Shown: piece after piece, positions 44,620 through 53,027 of the stretch
Layout of the letters: each line of letters begins with the position of its first letter
Position numbering within the stretch: position 1 is the stretch's first letter
The notes under the pieces: model-generated
Databases searched by the model: none
What the model saw: only the letters and a program-made list of their open reading frames with translations
What the model was told of the DNA's origin: nothing
Assembly: GCF_000967725.1 (NCBI RefSeq)
Contig: NZ_JXYE01000003.1
Coordinates: 496,001-560,000, forward strand
DNA: 64,000 nt
Source of the DNA: Loktanella sp. S4079
GTDB taxonomy: Bacteria; Pseudomonadota; Alphaproteobacteria; Rhodobacterales; Rhodobacteraceae
Direction of reading: 5' to 3'
Translations under genes and position numbers: made by a program

Positions 44620-46359
44620 CTACGCGTAGGCGGCTCTGATAGCTTGTAGGATGACTACGGCAGAGGCTGCTCCGGGGTCTATGTGCCCGATTGAGCGATC
44701 TCCGAGTTTAGCCGATCGACCACGTTGGCTCTCGATTGTTGCGGTAAAGTCGCGGCCGCTGATAGCGCCGGCAATGGCTGAATCGAGGCATTCATGTGTT
44801 GGTGCCCCTGATTGCAAGGCTTCTTTTGCTTTGGCGACGGCGGGGACCCATGCGTCGATCATTGTTTTGTCACCGACTTGTGCGCCTCCGCGGGATTGGA
44901 TTCCGGCTGATATGCCTTCTATCCAAGCGACCATTGCGCCAGCGTCCAGATTTAGGCGATCAGCGACCGCGCTTCCGGCCCGACGAAATGCAGAGGCATA
45001 GAGCGGGCCCGAGGATGCGCCGACCGCATCCAAGAATGATTTGGCCATCGTTTCTGAGATCGCAGTGATGGTTTCAGTCTTGGGGGTTTCGATATTGCTG
45101 CGCACGGCAGTCCAACCGATATCCATCGTAACCCCGTGGTCGCCATCGCCGATCACCCCATCCAATTCGGACAGCCAGTCGCGGTTTTCGCGGATGGCAG
45201 TTGCTACTGAGAGCATCATTTGGCGGAATTTTTCGGGTGTGATGTCTCCGCCCTGTGCAAGGCTTGCGAGATCGACGGTTTGATCTGTTGTTACACTTGC
45301 ATGATGCCGTTTTGTGCGGATGCCCTTTGGGCGGAGTTGTCCCGCAACAGTAAGAGCAGGAGTCTGACAGGGCATATCCAAGAGCAATTTGAGATCGGCG
45401 TCCAACTTGAGGAAGGTCACAGATGCGCCAGCCATTTCCAGGGAGGTACAATATTCGCCGACCCAGGACCGATGAATGCGTACACCCCGATCTGCCAGAA
45501 TTTGTGCGACCCGACGGTGAATAATGTAAAGCTCAAGTGGTCCAGTTGCGCCCAACCCGTTGACCAAGACAGCAACTTCATCACCTTGTTTAAGTGGCAT
45601 ATCGCCGAGAATGGCATTCACCAATTCGTCCGTGACTGAATCCGCGCTTTCAAGAGGACCGCGGCGCATGCCTGGCTCTCCGTGTACGCCCATGCCGATT
45701 TCCATTTCGTCATGCCCGATCTCAAAATTGGGCTTACCCGTTTGCGGCATCGAGCAGGCAGACAACGCGACGCCCATTGACCGGCAGTTGTCATTTGCTT
45801 TGCGGGCTGCGGCATAGCATCTATCTAGATCGCGGCCTTCTTCTGCGGCGGCTCCGGCCACTTTGAACACAAAGAAATCACCGGCAATTCCACGGCGTTC
45901 CGCGATGCGATCTTGTGGAGCAGAAGCCACATCATCCGTCACAGCGACAGAGCGCGCAGCGATCCCAATTCCTGCGCATTCCTCGGCGGCCATGTCGAAA
46001 TTCAGGACGTCACCAGTGTAGTTTCCGTAAAGAAACATCAAACCCGCACCGCCATCAGCTGCACGCGCGGCGTCCATGATTTGTTCAGGTGACGGAGAAG
46101 CAAAGACGTTGCCGACAGCGGCGGCATCCGCCAAACCGCGCCCGACATATCCAGCAAAGGCGGGCTCATGCCCTGACCCACCGCCGATGACGATGCCGAC
46201 TTTGCCATCGCGTGGCCCATCCTTGGCGACAACGGCCCTGCCTGTCGCGCCTTCGATGTTGAGCATGTCTGAGTGGGCGGAAAGCATCCCTTCGAGCGCG
46301 TGAGAGATAATATCTTCGGGCGCGTTTATCAGTTTCTTGGTGCGAATATCTTCGGTCAT
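44620..46359 (-). CDS. Fused DhaK-DhaL dihydroxyacetone/ketotetrose-type kinase
   Basis: ATP-dependent ketose kinase with DhaK (about 1-340) and DhaL (about 370-579) domains in one chain. DhaK has the GGGSGHEPAFAGYVG loop (His64) and GMGVHGEPG with His226, the residue that binds substrate covalently in this family. DhaL has the metal site DGDHG (405-409) and SGPLYASAFRRAG. Relatives phosphorylate dihydroxyacetone, L- or D-erythrulose. The ATG at 46359 follows AAAGGACG; the frame extends upstream into the isomerase gene and is not needed. It lies 1 base after the isomerase stop. The split transketolase nearby suggests the product of one feeds the other. Confidence 0.9.
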   Translation of the reverse strand: MTEDIRTKKLINAPEDIISHALEGMLSAHSDMLNIEGATGRAVVAKDGPRDGKVGIVIGGGSGHEPAFAGYVGRGLADAAAVGNVFASPSPEQIMDAARAADGGAGLMFLYGNYTGDVLNFDMAAEECAGIGIAARSVAVTDDVASAPQDRIAERRGIAGDFFVFKVAGAAAEEGRDLDRCYAAARKANDNCRSMGVALSACSMPQTGKPNFEIGHDEMEIGMGVHGEPGMRRGPLESADSVTDELVNAILGDMPLKQGDEVAVLVNGLGATGPLELYIIHRRVAQILADRGVRIHRSWVGEYCTSLEMAGASVTFLKLDADLKLLLDMPCQTPALTVAGQLRPKGIRTKRHHASVTTDQTVDLASLAQGGDITPEKFRQMMLSVATAIRENRDWLSELDGVIGDGDHGVTMDIGWTAVRSNIETPKTETITAISETMAKSFLDAVGASSGPLYASAFRRAGSAVADRLNLDAGAMVAWIEGISAGIQSRGGAQVGDKTMIDAWVPAVAKAKEALQSGAPTHECLDSAIAGAISGRDFTATIESQRGRSAKLGDRSIGHIDPGAASAVVILQAIRAAYA

Positions 46360-46360
46360 T

Positions 46361-47179
46361 TTAGCGTCCTTTTGTAAATTCTTTGGCGGCGGCGACCGTT
46401 TGTTCGATCCAAGGCTGCTCTTTGGCGATTGCCCCATCGAGGCCCGTTTCATCAATCATCAGCCAATGTTCGAGGATGACGCTCATGTCCGGTGGGCAGT
46501 GTTTTAGTTGATCAAGCGTCCAAGCGATTGGTGCACGCCCTTGGCCGAGCGGCACACCATGCACTCGGAACCCAACGCCGTAGGGGTCTGGGGTAATTTC
46601 ATAATCCTTGAGATGCAGGTTGATTGTGTATGGTGCCAGCATTTGAATGGTTTCTTCGGGCCATTCGTTTGCACAAATCGAGTTGGCAACATCCAGACAA
46701 ACACCAAGATGATCGTCGTTAATTGTATCTAGCAATTCGACCATCCGTGGGGACGGATAATTAAAGTGGTTTTCGATTGCGATTTTCATGCCCTTCGCGC
46801 GGGCCTTGTCGACACGCGGGCGCAATTGTTCGGCGAGTTCGGAAACCTCCATATGGCCGTCTGCCTCGTCGAGCGCGACACGCATGATCTTTGCATGCAG
46901 GCGTTGACCGATGTCTAGATAACGATCGACCTCGTCAGCGTCGAAACATTGCGTACCCAATTCGAGCGCGATGCCCTTTTGTTGCGCTTGCTCAAATAGC
47001 CGATGATGATCCGCTTCGGTGTAACGATCCAACGGCATGTTGTCGGCGTATTGCACGACCGTAAGCCCCAGCGCGTCCGCCCGTTCTAGCACTGCGAATG
47101 CGTCCATAGGTCTTGCCGGGACCTGATCCTTGATGCCGATAGACCAACGATAGGCATAGCTGCCCAAACCCAGTTTCAT
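46361..47179 (-). CDS. Sugar phosphate isomerase/epimerase-type TIM-barrel (AP_endonuc_2 family)
   Basis: 272-residue xylose-isomerase-like TIM barrel. Likely metal ligands: Glu in GMKIAIENHFNYPS, Asp/Asn in LGVCLDVANS, His in NLHLKDYEI and Glu in SVILEHWLM. Members include ketose epimerases, D-apiose isomerase and 3-oxo-isoapionate decarboxylase, so both isomerase and decarboxylase are open. The ATG at 47179 is preceded by GGAGGAC. First gene of a minus-strand operon with the DhaKL kinase, divergent from the transketolase operon. Confidence 0.82.
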   Translation of the reverse strand: MKLGLGSYAYRWSIGIKDQVPARPMDAFAVLERADALGLTVVQYADNMPLDRYTEADHHRLFEQAQQKGIALELGTQCFDADEVDRYLDIGQRLHAKIMRVALDEADGHMEVSELAEQLRPRVDKARAKGMKIAIENHFNYPSPRMVELLDTINDDHLGVCLDVANSICANEWPEETIQMLAPYTINLHLKDYEITPDPYGVGFRVHGVPLGQGRAPIAWTLDQLKHCPPDMSVILEHWLMIDETGLDGAIAKEQPWIEQTVAAAKEFTKGR

Positions 47180-47400
47180 GATGTCCTCCGTGATCCTCCC
47201 GCCGATGTTTGCGTTAACACCGGCCTGATTGACCCAAATTGGTATCCAAAGAACCAGCATCAGGAAATGGAAACTCGTAGGTTAACTGTGAAGAAATACT
47301 TCAAACGTATTTAAGTATTCTTGATGGATTTCTATTCACTTTCGAGGCCATGGTCACCGACAACCGCGGCGCAGATTTGCCGCAGTCGGGAGGATATCAA
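47180..47400. promoter_or_regulatory. Divergent promoter/operator region of the carbohydrate cluster
   Basis: 221 bases between the isomerase (minus) and transketolase (plus) genes. It holds an inverted repeat, AAGAAATACTT (47291-47301) with AAGTATTCTT (47313-47322), arms matching except for one extra A, and a nested AAATAC / GTATTT (47294-47299 and 47307-47312). This is a plausible operator for both arms. Ribosome sites GGAGGAC (minus) and GGGAGGA (plus) lie at the two ends. Confidence 0.6.
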
Positions 47401-48249
47401 ATGGTGGAGACTGCCACACCACTGACCAATGTGTCATTGGCAAGAAGGGCTTGGGCTATTCGCCGCAAGGCGTTGCTGATGGGCCAAGTCCAAGGCCAAG
47501 GTTATGTTGGTCAGGCGCTGGGCGTTGCAGATGTGCTCGCCGTCTCATATTTTCACGCCCTGAACATGCGAGCAGATGACCCAGAGTGGGAAGGACGCGA
47601 TCGGTTCCTGCTATCCATCGGTCACTATGCCATTGCACTGTATGCCGCATTGATCGAAGCGGGCGTTTTGCCAGAGGAAGAAATCGACACCTATGGGATG
47701 GACGATAGCCGAATGCCGATGTCAGGTATGGCATCTTATACGCCTGGGATGGAGATGACTGGCGGATCGCTGGGTCACGGTCTGGGTATCGCGGTTGGCA
47801 TGGCACTGGGCCTAAAGGCCAAGAAGACAAATCAGTTCGTTTATAACCTGATGTCTGATGGTGAATTGGGTGAAGGTTCAACTTGGGAAGCCGCAATGAG
47901 CGCGGCCCACCATAAGTTGGATAACCTCATTTGCATCGTCGATTTTAACGATCAACAGGCCGATGGGAAATCGACAGATACCCTTACTGCCGAACCGCTT
48001 GTCGACAAATGGCAGGCGTTTGGATGGCATGTACAACGTGTTGACGGCAACGACCTAGAGGCATTGGTCAAAGCATTTGACGCTGCCCGCAATCTCTCAG
48101 AGCCAAGGCCAAGGGTAATCATCGCCAATACCCTGATGTGTAAAGGTGTGCCCTTTTTGGAAACGCGTGAAATTACCCATTTTGTTCGCGTCGAAGCTGA
48201 CGAATGGGACAAGGCGATCGACATTCTTGACCAAGGAGCGCCAGCATGA
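47401..48249 (+). CDS. Transketolase, N-terminal subunit
   Basis: 282 residues covering the thiamine-pyrophosphate pyrophosphate-binding half. The ThDP motif is LMSDGELGEGSTWEAAMSAA through ICIVDFNDQQ, and GGSLGHGLGIAVGMALGLKA precedes it. The ATG at 47401 follows GGGAGGATATCAA; an upstream in-frame ATG has no such site. The next gene carries the other half and starts within this stop (ATGA), so the enzyme is a two-subunit transketolase. Split transketolases of this kind include apulose-4-phosphate transketolase AptA/AptB and many of unknown substrate. Confidence 0.92.
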   Translation: MVETATPLTNVSLARRAWAIRRKALLMGQVQGQGYVGQALGVADVLAVSYFHALNMRADDPEWEGRDRFLLSIGHYAIALYAALIEAGVLPEEEIDTYGMDDSRMPMSGMASYTPGMEMTGGSLGHGLGIAVGMALGLKAKKTNQFVYNLMSDGELGEGSTWEAAMSAAHHKLDNLICIVDFNDQQADGKSTDTLTAEPLVDKWQAFGWHVQRVDGNDLEALVKAFDAARNLSEPRPRVIIANTLMCKGVPFLETREITHFVRVEADEWDKAIDILDQGAPA

Positions 48250-49274
48250 CCGCCAACGCACGCGCGCGAAAATACGAACCCCGTGTAGCGCCCAAAGAAA
48301 AGGTGGCGACCAGTGCCATGATCGCGTCGTTGGCAGCCGAAGGGTACGATACGGTGTCTGCTCCGTTCGGGCATGCATTAAACGCGGTCGCTGCCAAAGA
48401 TCCGCGTATTGTAGGTCTGTCTGCCGATTTGGCGAAATACACCGATCTGCATATCTTTGCCCAAGAAAACCCAGATCGGTTTTATCAAATGGGTATGGCC
48501 GAACAGTTGCTGTTTTCTGCCGCAGCAGGAATGGCGCACGAGGGCTTTGTGCCATTCGCGACGACATATGCCGTTTTTGCATCGCGCCGCGCTTATGACT
48601 TTATTTGCATGGCAATCGCCGAAGAAAACTTGCCTGTTAAAATGGTTTGCGGTCTACCGGGACTAACGACTGGCTATGGCCCAAGCCACCAAGCCACCGA
48701 AGACCTTGCGATTTTCCGAGGGCTTCCGAACCTGACCATCATTGATCCAGCGGATGCAACCGATGTGGCCCAGATGGTCCCTGCTATGGTTGACCATAAT
48801 GGACCTGTCTACGCCCGCTTACTGCGTGGAAAAGTACCTGAAGTACTGACACGCTATCAGCCCGACTATCAGTTCGAATTGGGCAAGGCACAGATCATTC
48901 GCGAGGGTGTTGATGTGCTGGTTGTGTCCTCTGGCATTATGACGATGCGTGCATTGGATGCTGCCGAATTGCTGGCAAAGGACAATATCGATGTCGCGGT
49001 TCTGCACTGCCCGACAATCAAGCCGCTGGATACCGATACCATTATTGCCGAGGCGTCAAAGGGGCGTCTTTTGGTGACAGCCGAAAATCACACCGTGATC
49101 GGCGGTCTGGGCGAGGCCGTCGCAAGCACTCTGTTGCGGGCTGGTGTGACACCTACGTTCCGGCAAATCGGCCTGCCCGATCAATTTCTCGAAGCGGGCG
49201 CGCTGCCCACTTTGCACGACATGTACGGCCTCAGCACAACAAAGGTCGCCGAACAAATCCGCAGCTGGCTTTAG
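48246..49274 (+). CDS. Transketolase, C-terminal subunit
   Basis: 342 residues with the pyrimidine-binding half and C-terminal domain. The catalytic Glu lies in MGMAEQLLFSAAAGMA, followed by VPFATTYAVFASRRAYDFI and the substrate-side GLPGLTTGYGPSHQATEDLA. It has an unusual N-terminal extension of about 30 basic residues (NARARKYEPRVAPKEK) before the domain. Start overlaps the N-subunit stop. Ends 28 bases before the SDR gene. Confidence 0.92.
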   Translation: MTANARARKYEPRVAPKEKVATSAMIASLAAEGYDTVSAPFGHALNAVAAKDPRIVGLSADLAKYTDLHIFAQENPDRFYQMGMAEQLLFSAAAGMAHEGFVPFATTYAVFASRRAYDFICMAIAEENLPVKMVCGLPGLTTGYGPSHQATEDLAIFRGLPNLTIIDPADATDVAQMVPAMVDHNGPVYARLLRGKVPEVLTRYQPDYQFELGKAQIIREGVDVLVVSSGIMTMRALDAAELLAKDNIDVAVLHCPTIKPLDTDTIIAEASKGRLLVTAENHTVIGGLGEAVASTLLRAGVTPTFRQIGLPDQFLEAGALPTLHDMYGLSTTKVAEQIRSWL

Positions 49275-49302
49275 CAAAGCGGTCAATATGAAAGGTAACA
49301 AA

Positions 49303-50058
49303 ATGGGACTTTTGGACGGTAAATTTGCCATCGTCACTGGCGCGGCCTCTCCGCGTGGTCTGGGGAAAGCAACCGCCAAGCTATTTGCAGAGCACGGCGC
49401 AACCGTTGCGATTTTGGATCTCGATCTGGAGCAAGCGCAGGCTGCCGCAGATGATTTGCCGGGTGAGGGCCATATCGGTCTGGCATGCAACGTGATCGAC
49501 AAAGAGGCTTGTCAGTCCGCCGCTGATGAACTGGTCGCGAAATGGGGTGCGGTTGATATTCTGGTCAACAATGCGGGCATCACGCAACCATTGAAAATCA
49601 TGGATATCGCTCCTGAAAACTATGATGCGGTTCTGGATGTGAACCTGCGCGGAACATTGTACATGAGCCAAGCGCTTATCCCTCATTTCCGTGCGCGTAA
49701 AACTGGTTCAGTTGTGAATCTGTCGTCGGTATCTGCACAACGTGGCGGAGGCATTTTCGGTGGTCCGCATTACTCTGCCGCCAAGGCCGGGATTCTTGGT
49801 CTGACCAAGGCTATGGCGCGCGAATGTGCGCCAGATAATGTGCGTTTCAACGCGATTTGCCCTGGCTTTATTGCGACTGACATTACTGCCGGGAAACTAA
49901 CCGAAGAAATGCGCGCCACTGTGTTGGAAGGCATCCCAATGGGTCGTGCGGGTACTGCCGACGATGTTGCGGGTTGTGCCTTGTTCTTGGCTTCTGATTT
50001 GTCCGCATATTGCACCGGATCCGAAGTCGACGTGAACGGTGGTTCACTCATTCACTAA
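49303..50058 (+). CDS. Short-chain dehydrogenase/reductase
   Basis: 251-residue NAD(P)-dependent oxidoreductase. The cofactor loop is VTGAASPRGLGKATA, slightly longer than the standard TGxxxGIG, and Asp in ILDLDLEQ suggests NAD preference. The NNAG motif, catalytic Ser in NLSSVSAQ and YSAAK are present. In this cluster it probably oxidises a polyol or sugar before or after isomerisation. The ATG at 49303 has AAAGG about 8 bases upstream; an in-frame ATG at 49288 is less supported. Confidence 0.88.
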   Translation: MGLLDGKFAIVTGAASPRGLGKATAKLFAEHGATVAILDLDLEQAQAAADDLPGEGHIGLACNVIDKEACQSAADELVAKWGAVDILVNNAGITQPLKIMDIAPENYDAVLDVNLRGTLYMSQALIPHFRARKTGSVVNLSSVSAQRGGGIFGGPHYSAAKAGILGLTKAMARECAPDNVRFNAICPGFIATDITAGKLTEEMRATVLEGIPMGRAGTADDVAGCALFLASDLSAYCTGSEVDVNGGSLIH

Positions 50059-50066
50059 TTGATACC

Positions 50067-50096
50067 GCTGGCCGCCGCATTTGGGTGGCGGTCAGC
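50067..50096 (+). other. Intercistronic hairpin between the SDR and dctP genes
   Basis: GCTGGCCGCC (50067-50076) and GGCGGTCAGC (50087-50096): a 10-bp stem with one G-U pair and 10-base loop, 8 bases after the SDR stop. No T-tract follows, so it is more likely an mRNA-stabilising element that separates enzyme and transporter segments of one transcript. Confidence 0.5.
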
Positions 50097-50191
50097 TTCG
50101 AATCCCGTCATGCATTGCGCGTGTCGGCTAATCGCCGGGCAACCCGGCAAAGGCGGGGAGGAGACCGCCTGAAGAAAGGGAGAGAAGACAG

Positions 50192-51163
50192 ATGAAATCG
50201 ACTATCAAAGCCGCAATTTTGGGTGCGACCGTCCTTACGACTGCTGCGCCAGCATTTGCCGACGAGATTATTTTTGCCCACGGTGCGAACCCTGGGAACC
50301 CGCGCTATGCCGCTGCGGAAATGTTTGCAGCACTTGTTCCAGCCTGTACGGGTGGTGAAACAACGGTGAACGTTGCGCCGTCAGCGACGATGGGCAACGA
50401 TGTTGAGATGCTGACCTCGACCGCTGCTGGTATCATTCAAATTTCTGCAAATAGCCAAGGACCTCTTGCGCAAATCGTTCCCGAAGCTGGGATGCTCGGC
50501 CTGCCGTTCTTGTTCGAAGACCTGCCGACCGTTTGGTCCGTCGTTGACGGCGAAGTTGGTGACATGTTGGACGCAAAGGCGCAAAATGCTGGCCTGAAAA
50601 TCCTGACCTTCTGGGACAACGGTATTCGCCACGTGACACACACAGGTAAAAACGTTCCAACGCCGGCTGATCTAGATGGTATGCAAATCCGGACGCCATC
50701 CGATGAGGTCACGATCGCAACCTTCGAAGCGCTGGGCGCATCCCCTGCTCCGCTCGCTTGGTCAGAACTGCCAACCGCACTGCAATCGGGTGTCTTCGAA
50801 GGTCAAGAAAACCCGCTGACAAACATCTACTCTGCAAAGCTGCACGAGATCACGCCCTATGTAACCCTGACCGGTCACAAGTATGAATCGACCCCAGTTG
50901 TTGCTTCTTTGATGTGGTGGTCTTCGCTGGATGAAGGCACGCAAACATGTGTCGAGTCAGCAGCGAAAGAGGCCGGTTGGTACCAACGTGGTCTGTCATT
51001 GTCCCAAGGCAATGAACTGCGTGCCACCATGGAAGCAGAGGGTGCGATTTTTTCAGAAGTTGAAGACCGTCAGGCGTTTATTGATGCAACCGCGAGTGTC
51101 TACGAAACCTATGCGGCGCAATACGGTGACATGATCACCGCACTGCGCGAGGCTGCACAGTGA
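50192..51163 (+). CDS. TRAP transporter substrate-binding protein (DctP family)
   Basis: 323-residue periplasmic binding protein; signal peptide KAAILGATVLTTAAPAFADE. DctP features include FAHGANPGNPRYAAAEMFA, DLDGMQIRTPSDEV with the carboxylate-binding Arg, and GVFEGQENPLTNIYSAKLHE. The ligand is probably an acidic or polyhydroxy compound, judged by family only. GGGAGAG precedes the ATG. Its stop overlaps the dctQ start. With the enzymes upstream it suggests uptake of the sugar acid, sugar or polyol they degrade. Confidence 0.92.
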   Translation: MKSTIKAAILGATVLTTAAPAFADEIIFAHGANPGNPRYAAAEMFAALVPACTGGETTVNVAPSATMGNDVEMLTSTAAGIIQISANSQGPLAQIVPEAGMLGLPFLFEDLPTVWSVVDGEVGDMLDAKAQNAGLKILTFWDNGIRHVTHTGKNVPTPADLDGMQIRTPSDEVTIATFEALGASPAPLAWSELPTALQSGVFEGQENPLTNIYSAKLHEITPYVTLTGHKYESTPVVASLMWWSSLDEGTQTCVESAAKEAGWYQRGLSLSQGNELRATMEAEGAIFSEVEDRQAFIDATASVYETYAAQYGDMITALREAAQ

Positions 51164-51720
51164 CCCCTGACCGGGATATCAACGCAGAGGGCGGAAAATT
51201 CCGCCCTCTGACCCGTGTTCTTGATGGCGTAGATCGCGCGATTGAATGGTCAGGCTCTTTGATCATTTTTGGAACGTTGCTTGCGATCTTTTTGGCTTTG
51301 TTGGTGAATGTATTCTTGCGTTACGCGATGGGTGACGGTCTCGCTTGGGCTTACGAAATCCATGCGATCTTGTTTCCTTGGCTGGTTGCGGGCGGCATTG
51401 CTGTGGCCTCTGTGCGGGGGCATCACATCGCAGTTGATGTTCTTGTTCAGGCGTTTCCAAGGCAGGTCCAAGTTATCTTTTCGATTGCGGTCAATGTTCT
51501 GGTTTGTGTCATCGCCGTGATGGTCGTCAAAACCAGTCAACCCATTATCAACGCATCTAAATTCCAGCGGTTGTCAGAAATTCCCGTGTCGCAGTACTGG
51601 GGATACATCAGCTTGTACTACGCATTCTCTTGTATGGCAGTGAACGCCGGATTGAATGTTGTGCGTGCTTTGCTCGTTCGCAAATCAGACAGCAAAGATG
51701 CGCAGGTCAGTTATAGTTAA
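51160..51720 (+). CDS. TRAP transporter small permease (DctQ family)
   Basis: 186 residues and four membrane helices. Recognisable is VNVFLRYAMGDGLAWAYEI, the typical DctQ motif, then PWLVAGGIAVASVRGHHIAV. It starts with GTG at 51160 overlapping the dctP stop (GTGA). A hydrophilic N-terminus of about 20 residues precedes the first helix. It lies 12 bases before dctM. Confidence 0.92.
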   Translation: MTPDRDINAEGGKFRPLTRVLDGVDRAIEWSGSLIIFGTLLAIFLALLVNVFLRYAMGDGLAWAYEIHAILFPWLVAGGIAVASVRGHHIAVDVLVQAFPRQVQVIFSIAVNVLVCVIAVMVVKTSQPIINASKFQRLSEIPVSQYWGYISLYYAFSCMAVNAGLNVVRALLVRKSDSKDAQVSYS

Positions 51721-51732
51721 AAGGAGCCTGAA

Positions 51733-52989
51733 ATGGTCAAACTATTGATCTGGGTTTTTCCGGTTCTTTTGCTCGTGTCCGTTCCTGTCGCCCAAGCCAT
51801 GCTTGGCGCTACTGGGGTTGCACTTTGGGCAAATGGCAAACCAATGGCTGTCATCGCGCAGCGTCTGTATTCGCCAACGCAGAGCTTTCCGATGTTGGCG
51901 ATCCCGTTCTTTATTCTTGCAGGCAACTTAATGATGTCGGGCAAGTTTGGTGAGTATCTTGTCAATATTGCCAAGCTCTTTGTTGGACGGTTCAAGGGCG
52001 GGCTGGCGCAGGTCTCCATCATCGGATCGGTGATGTTTGGCGGCGTGTCTGGGTCTGCGGTGGCAGACGCTTCTGCCTTGGGTAATGCGTTGATCCCGGT
52101 CCAACGCAAGGAAGGCTATCCAGCAGGTTTTGCCGCGGCGGTGAACTCTGCCTCATCGACGGTCTCGGTGCTGATTCCGCCTTCTATTCCGCTGATCCTC
52201 TATGGTTTGGTGTCCAACACGTCGATCATTGATCTGTTTGTCGCAGGGATCATTCCGGGCATTCTGCTGGGTGTGGGTATGTTTAGCGCGGTCTACTTTG
52301 TGTCCAAGCGTCTTGACCTGCCGACGGCCGAACTGCCAGGAGGGTTTCGTGCGTATAAATCGCAGCTTTGGCACGCCCTGCCAGCGTTGTTGATGCCGAT
52401 ATTTGTGATTGGGACGCTGCGATTTGGGATCGCGACCCCGACCGAAGTCTCGGTTATGGCGGTGGCTTATGCGCTATTTGTTTCAGGTGTGGTTTACCGT
52501 GATTTGACCAAACGTGAAATCTGGAACGCGATGATTAGCACAGGCGTCATGACGGGCGCAGTAATGATTATCATCATGTCATCAAGTGCGATTCAATGGA
52601 TTCTCACGGCTGAACGCACGCCGCAGACGCTTGCGCTATGGGTAACGAGTGCGTTGACAGAGCCTTGGATGGTCATCCTTGCTTTGAATGTGATCATGCT
52701 GATCGTCGGAACGTTCCTTGATCTGCCAGCAGCGGTTTTGCTACTGGGGCCGCTCTTTGTGACGATTGCAAATGCGATTGGTCTTGATCTTGTGCAGCTT
52801 GGACTAATGATGGTCGTGAACCTTGCGATTGGGCTTTATACGCCGCCGGTGGGTACAACATTGTTCATATCCGCCGCGATTGCGCAGACCTCGATTGGGG
52901 CGGTGGTTAAGTCGCTGCTTCCGTTCTATGCGGTCGCCATCGTGGTACTGATGTTAATCAGTTACCTGCCTTTCCTGACGATCTACTGA
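51733..52989 (+). CDS. TRAP transporter large permease (DctM family)
   Basis: 418 residues, about 12 helices. Typical segments are FPMLAIPFFILAGNLMMSGK, GSVMFGGVSGSAVADASALG, PPSIPLILYGLVSNTS and GLYTPPVGTTLFISAAIA. AAAAGGAGCC precedes the ATG. It completes DctPQM at the end of the plus-strand operon; a convergent LysR gene follows. Confidence 0.95.
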   Translation: MVKLLIWVFPVLLLVSVPVAQAMLGATGVALWANGKPMAVIAQRLYSPTQSFPMLAIPFFILAGNLMMSGKFGEYLVNIAKLFVGRFKGGLAQVSIIGSVMFGGVSGSAVADASALGNALIPVQRKEGYPAGFAAAVNSASSTVSVLIPPSIPLILYGLVSNTSIIDLFVAGIIPGILLGVGMFSAVYFVSKRLDLPTAELPGGFRAYKSQLWHALPALLMPIFVIGTLRFGIATPTEVSVMAVAYALFVSGVVYRDLTKREIWNAMISTGVMTGAVMIIIMSSSAIQWILTAERTPQTLALWVTSALTEPWMVILALNVIMLIVGTFLDLPAAVLLLGPLFVTIANAIGLDLVQLGLMMVVNLAIGLYTPPVGTTLFISAAIAQTSIGAVVKSLLPFYAVAIVVLMLISYLPFLTIY

Positions 52990-53002
52990 ACGCAAAAATG
53001 AT

Positions 53003-53027
53003 TGACCCCTGCAATTCGCGGGGGTCA
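53003..53027. terminator. Hairpin terminator between dctM and LysR
   Basis: TGACCCCTGC (53003-53012) and GCGGGGGTCA (53018-53027), loop AATTC, one G-U pair. On the minus strand it is followed by ATCATTTTTGCG, a fair T-rich tail for the LysR transcript; on the plus strand by GTCGTTT. It overlaps the LysR stop codon. Confidence 0.7.
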
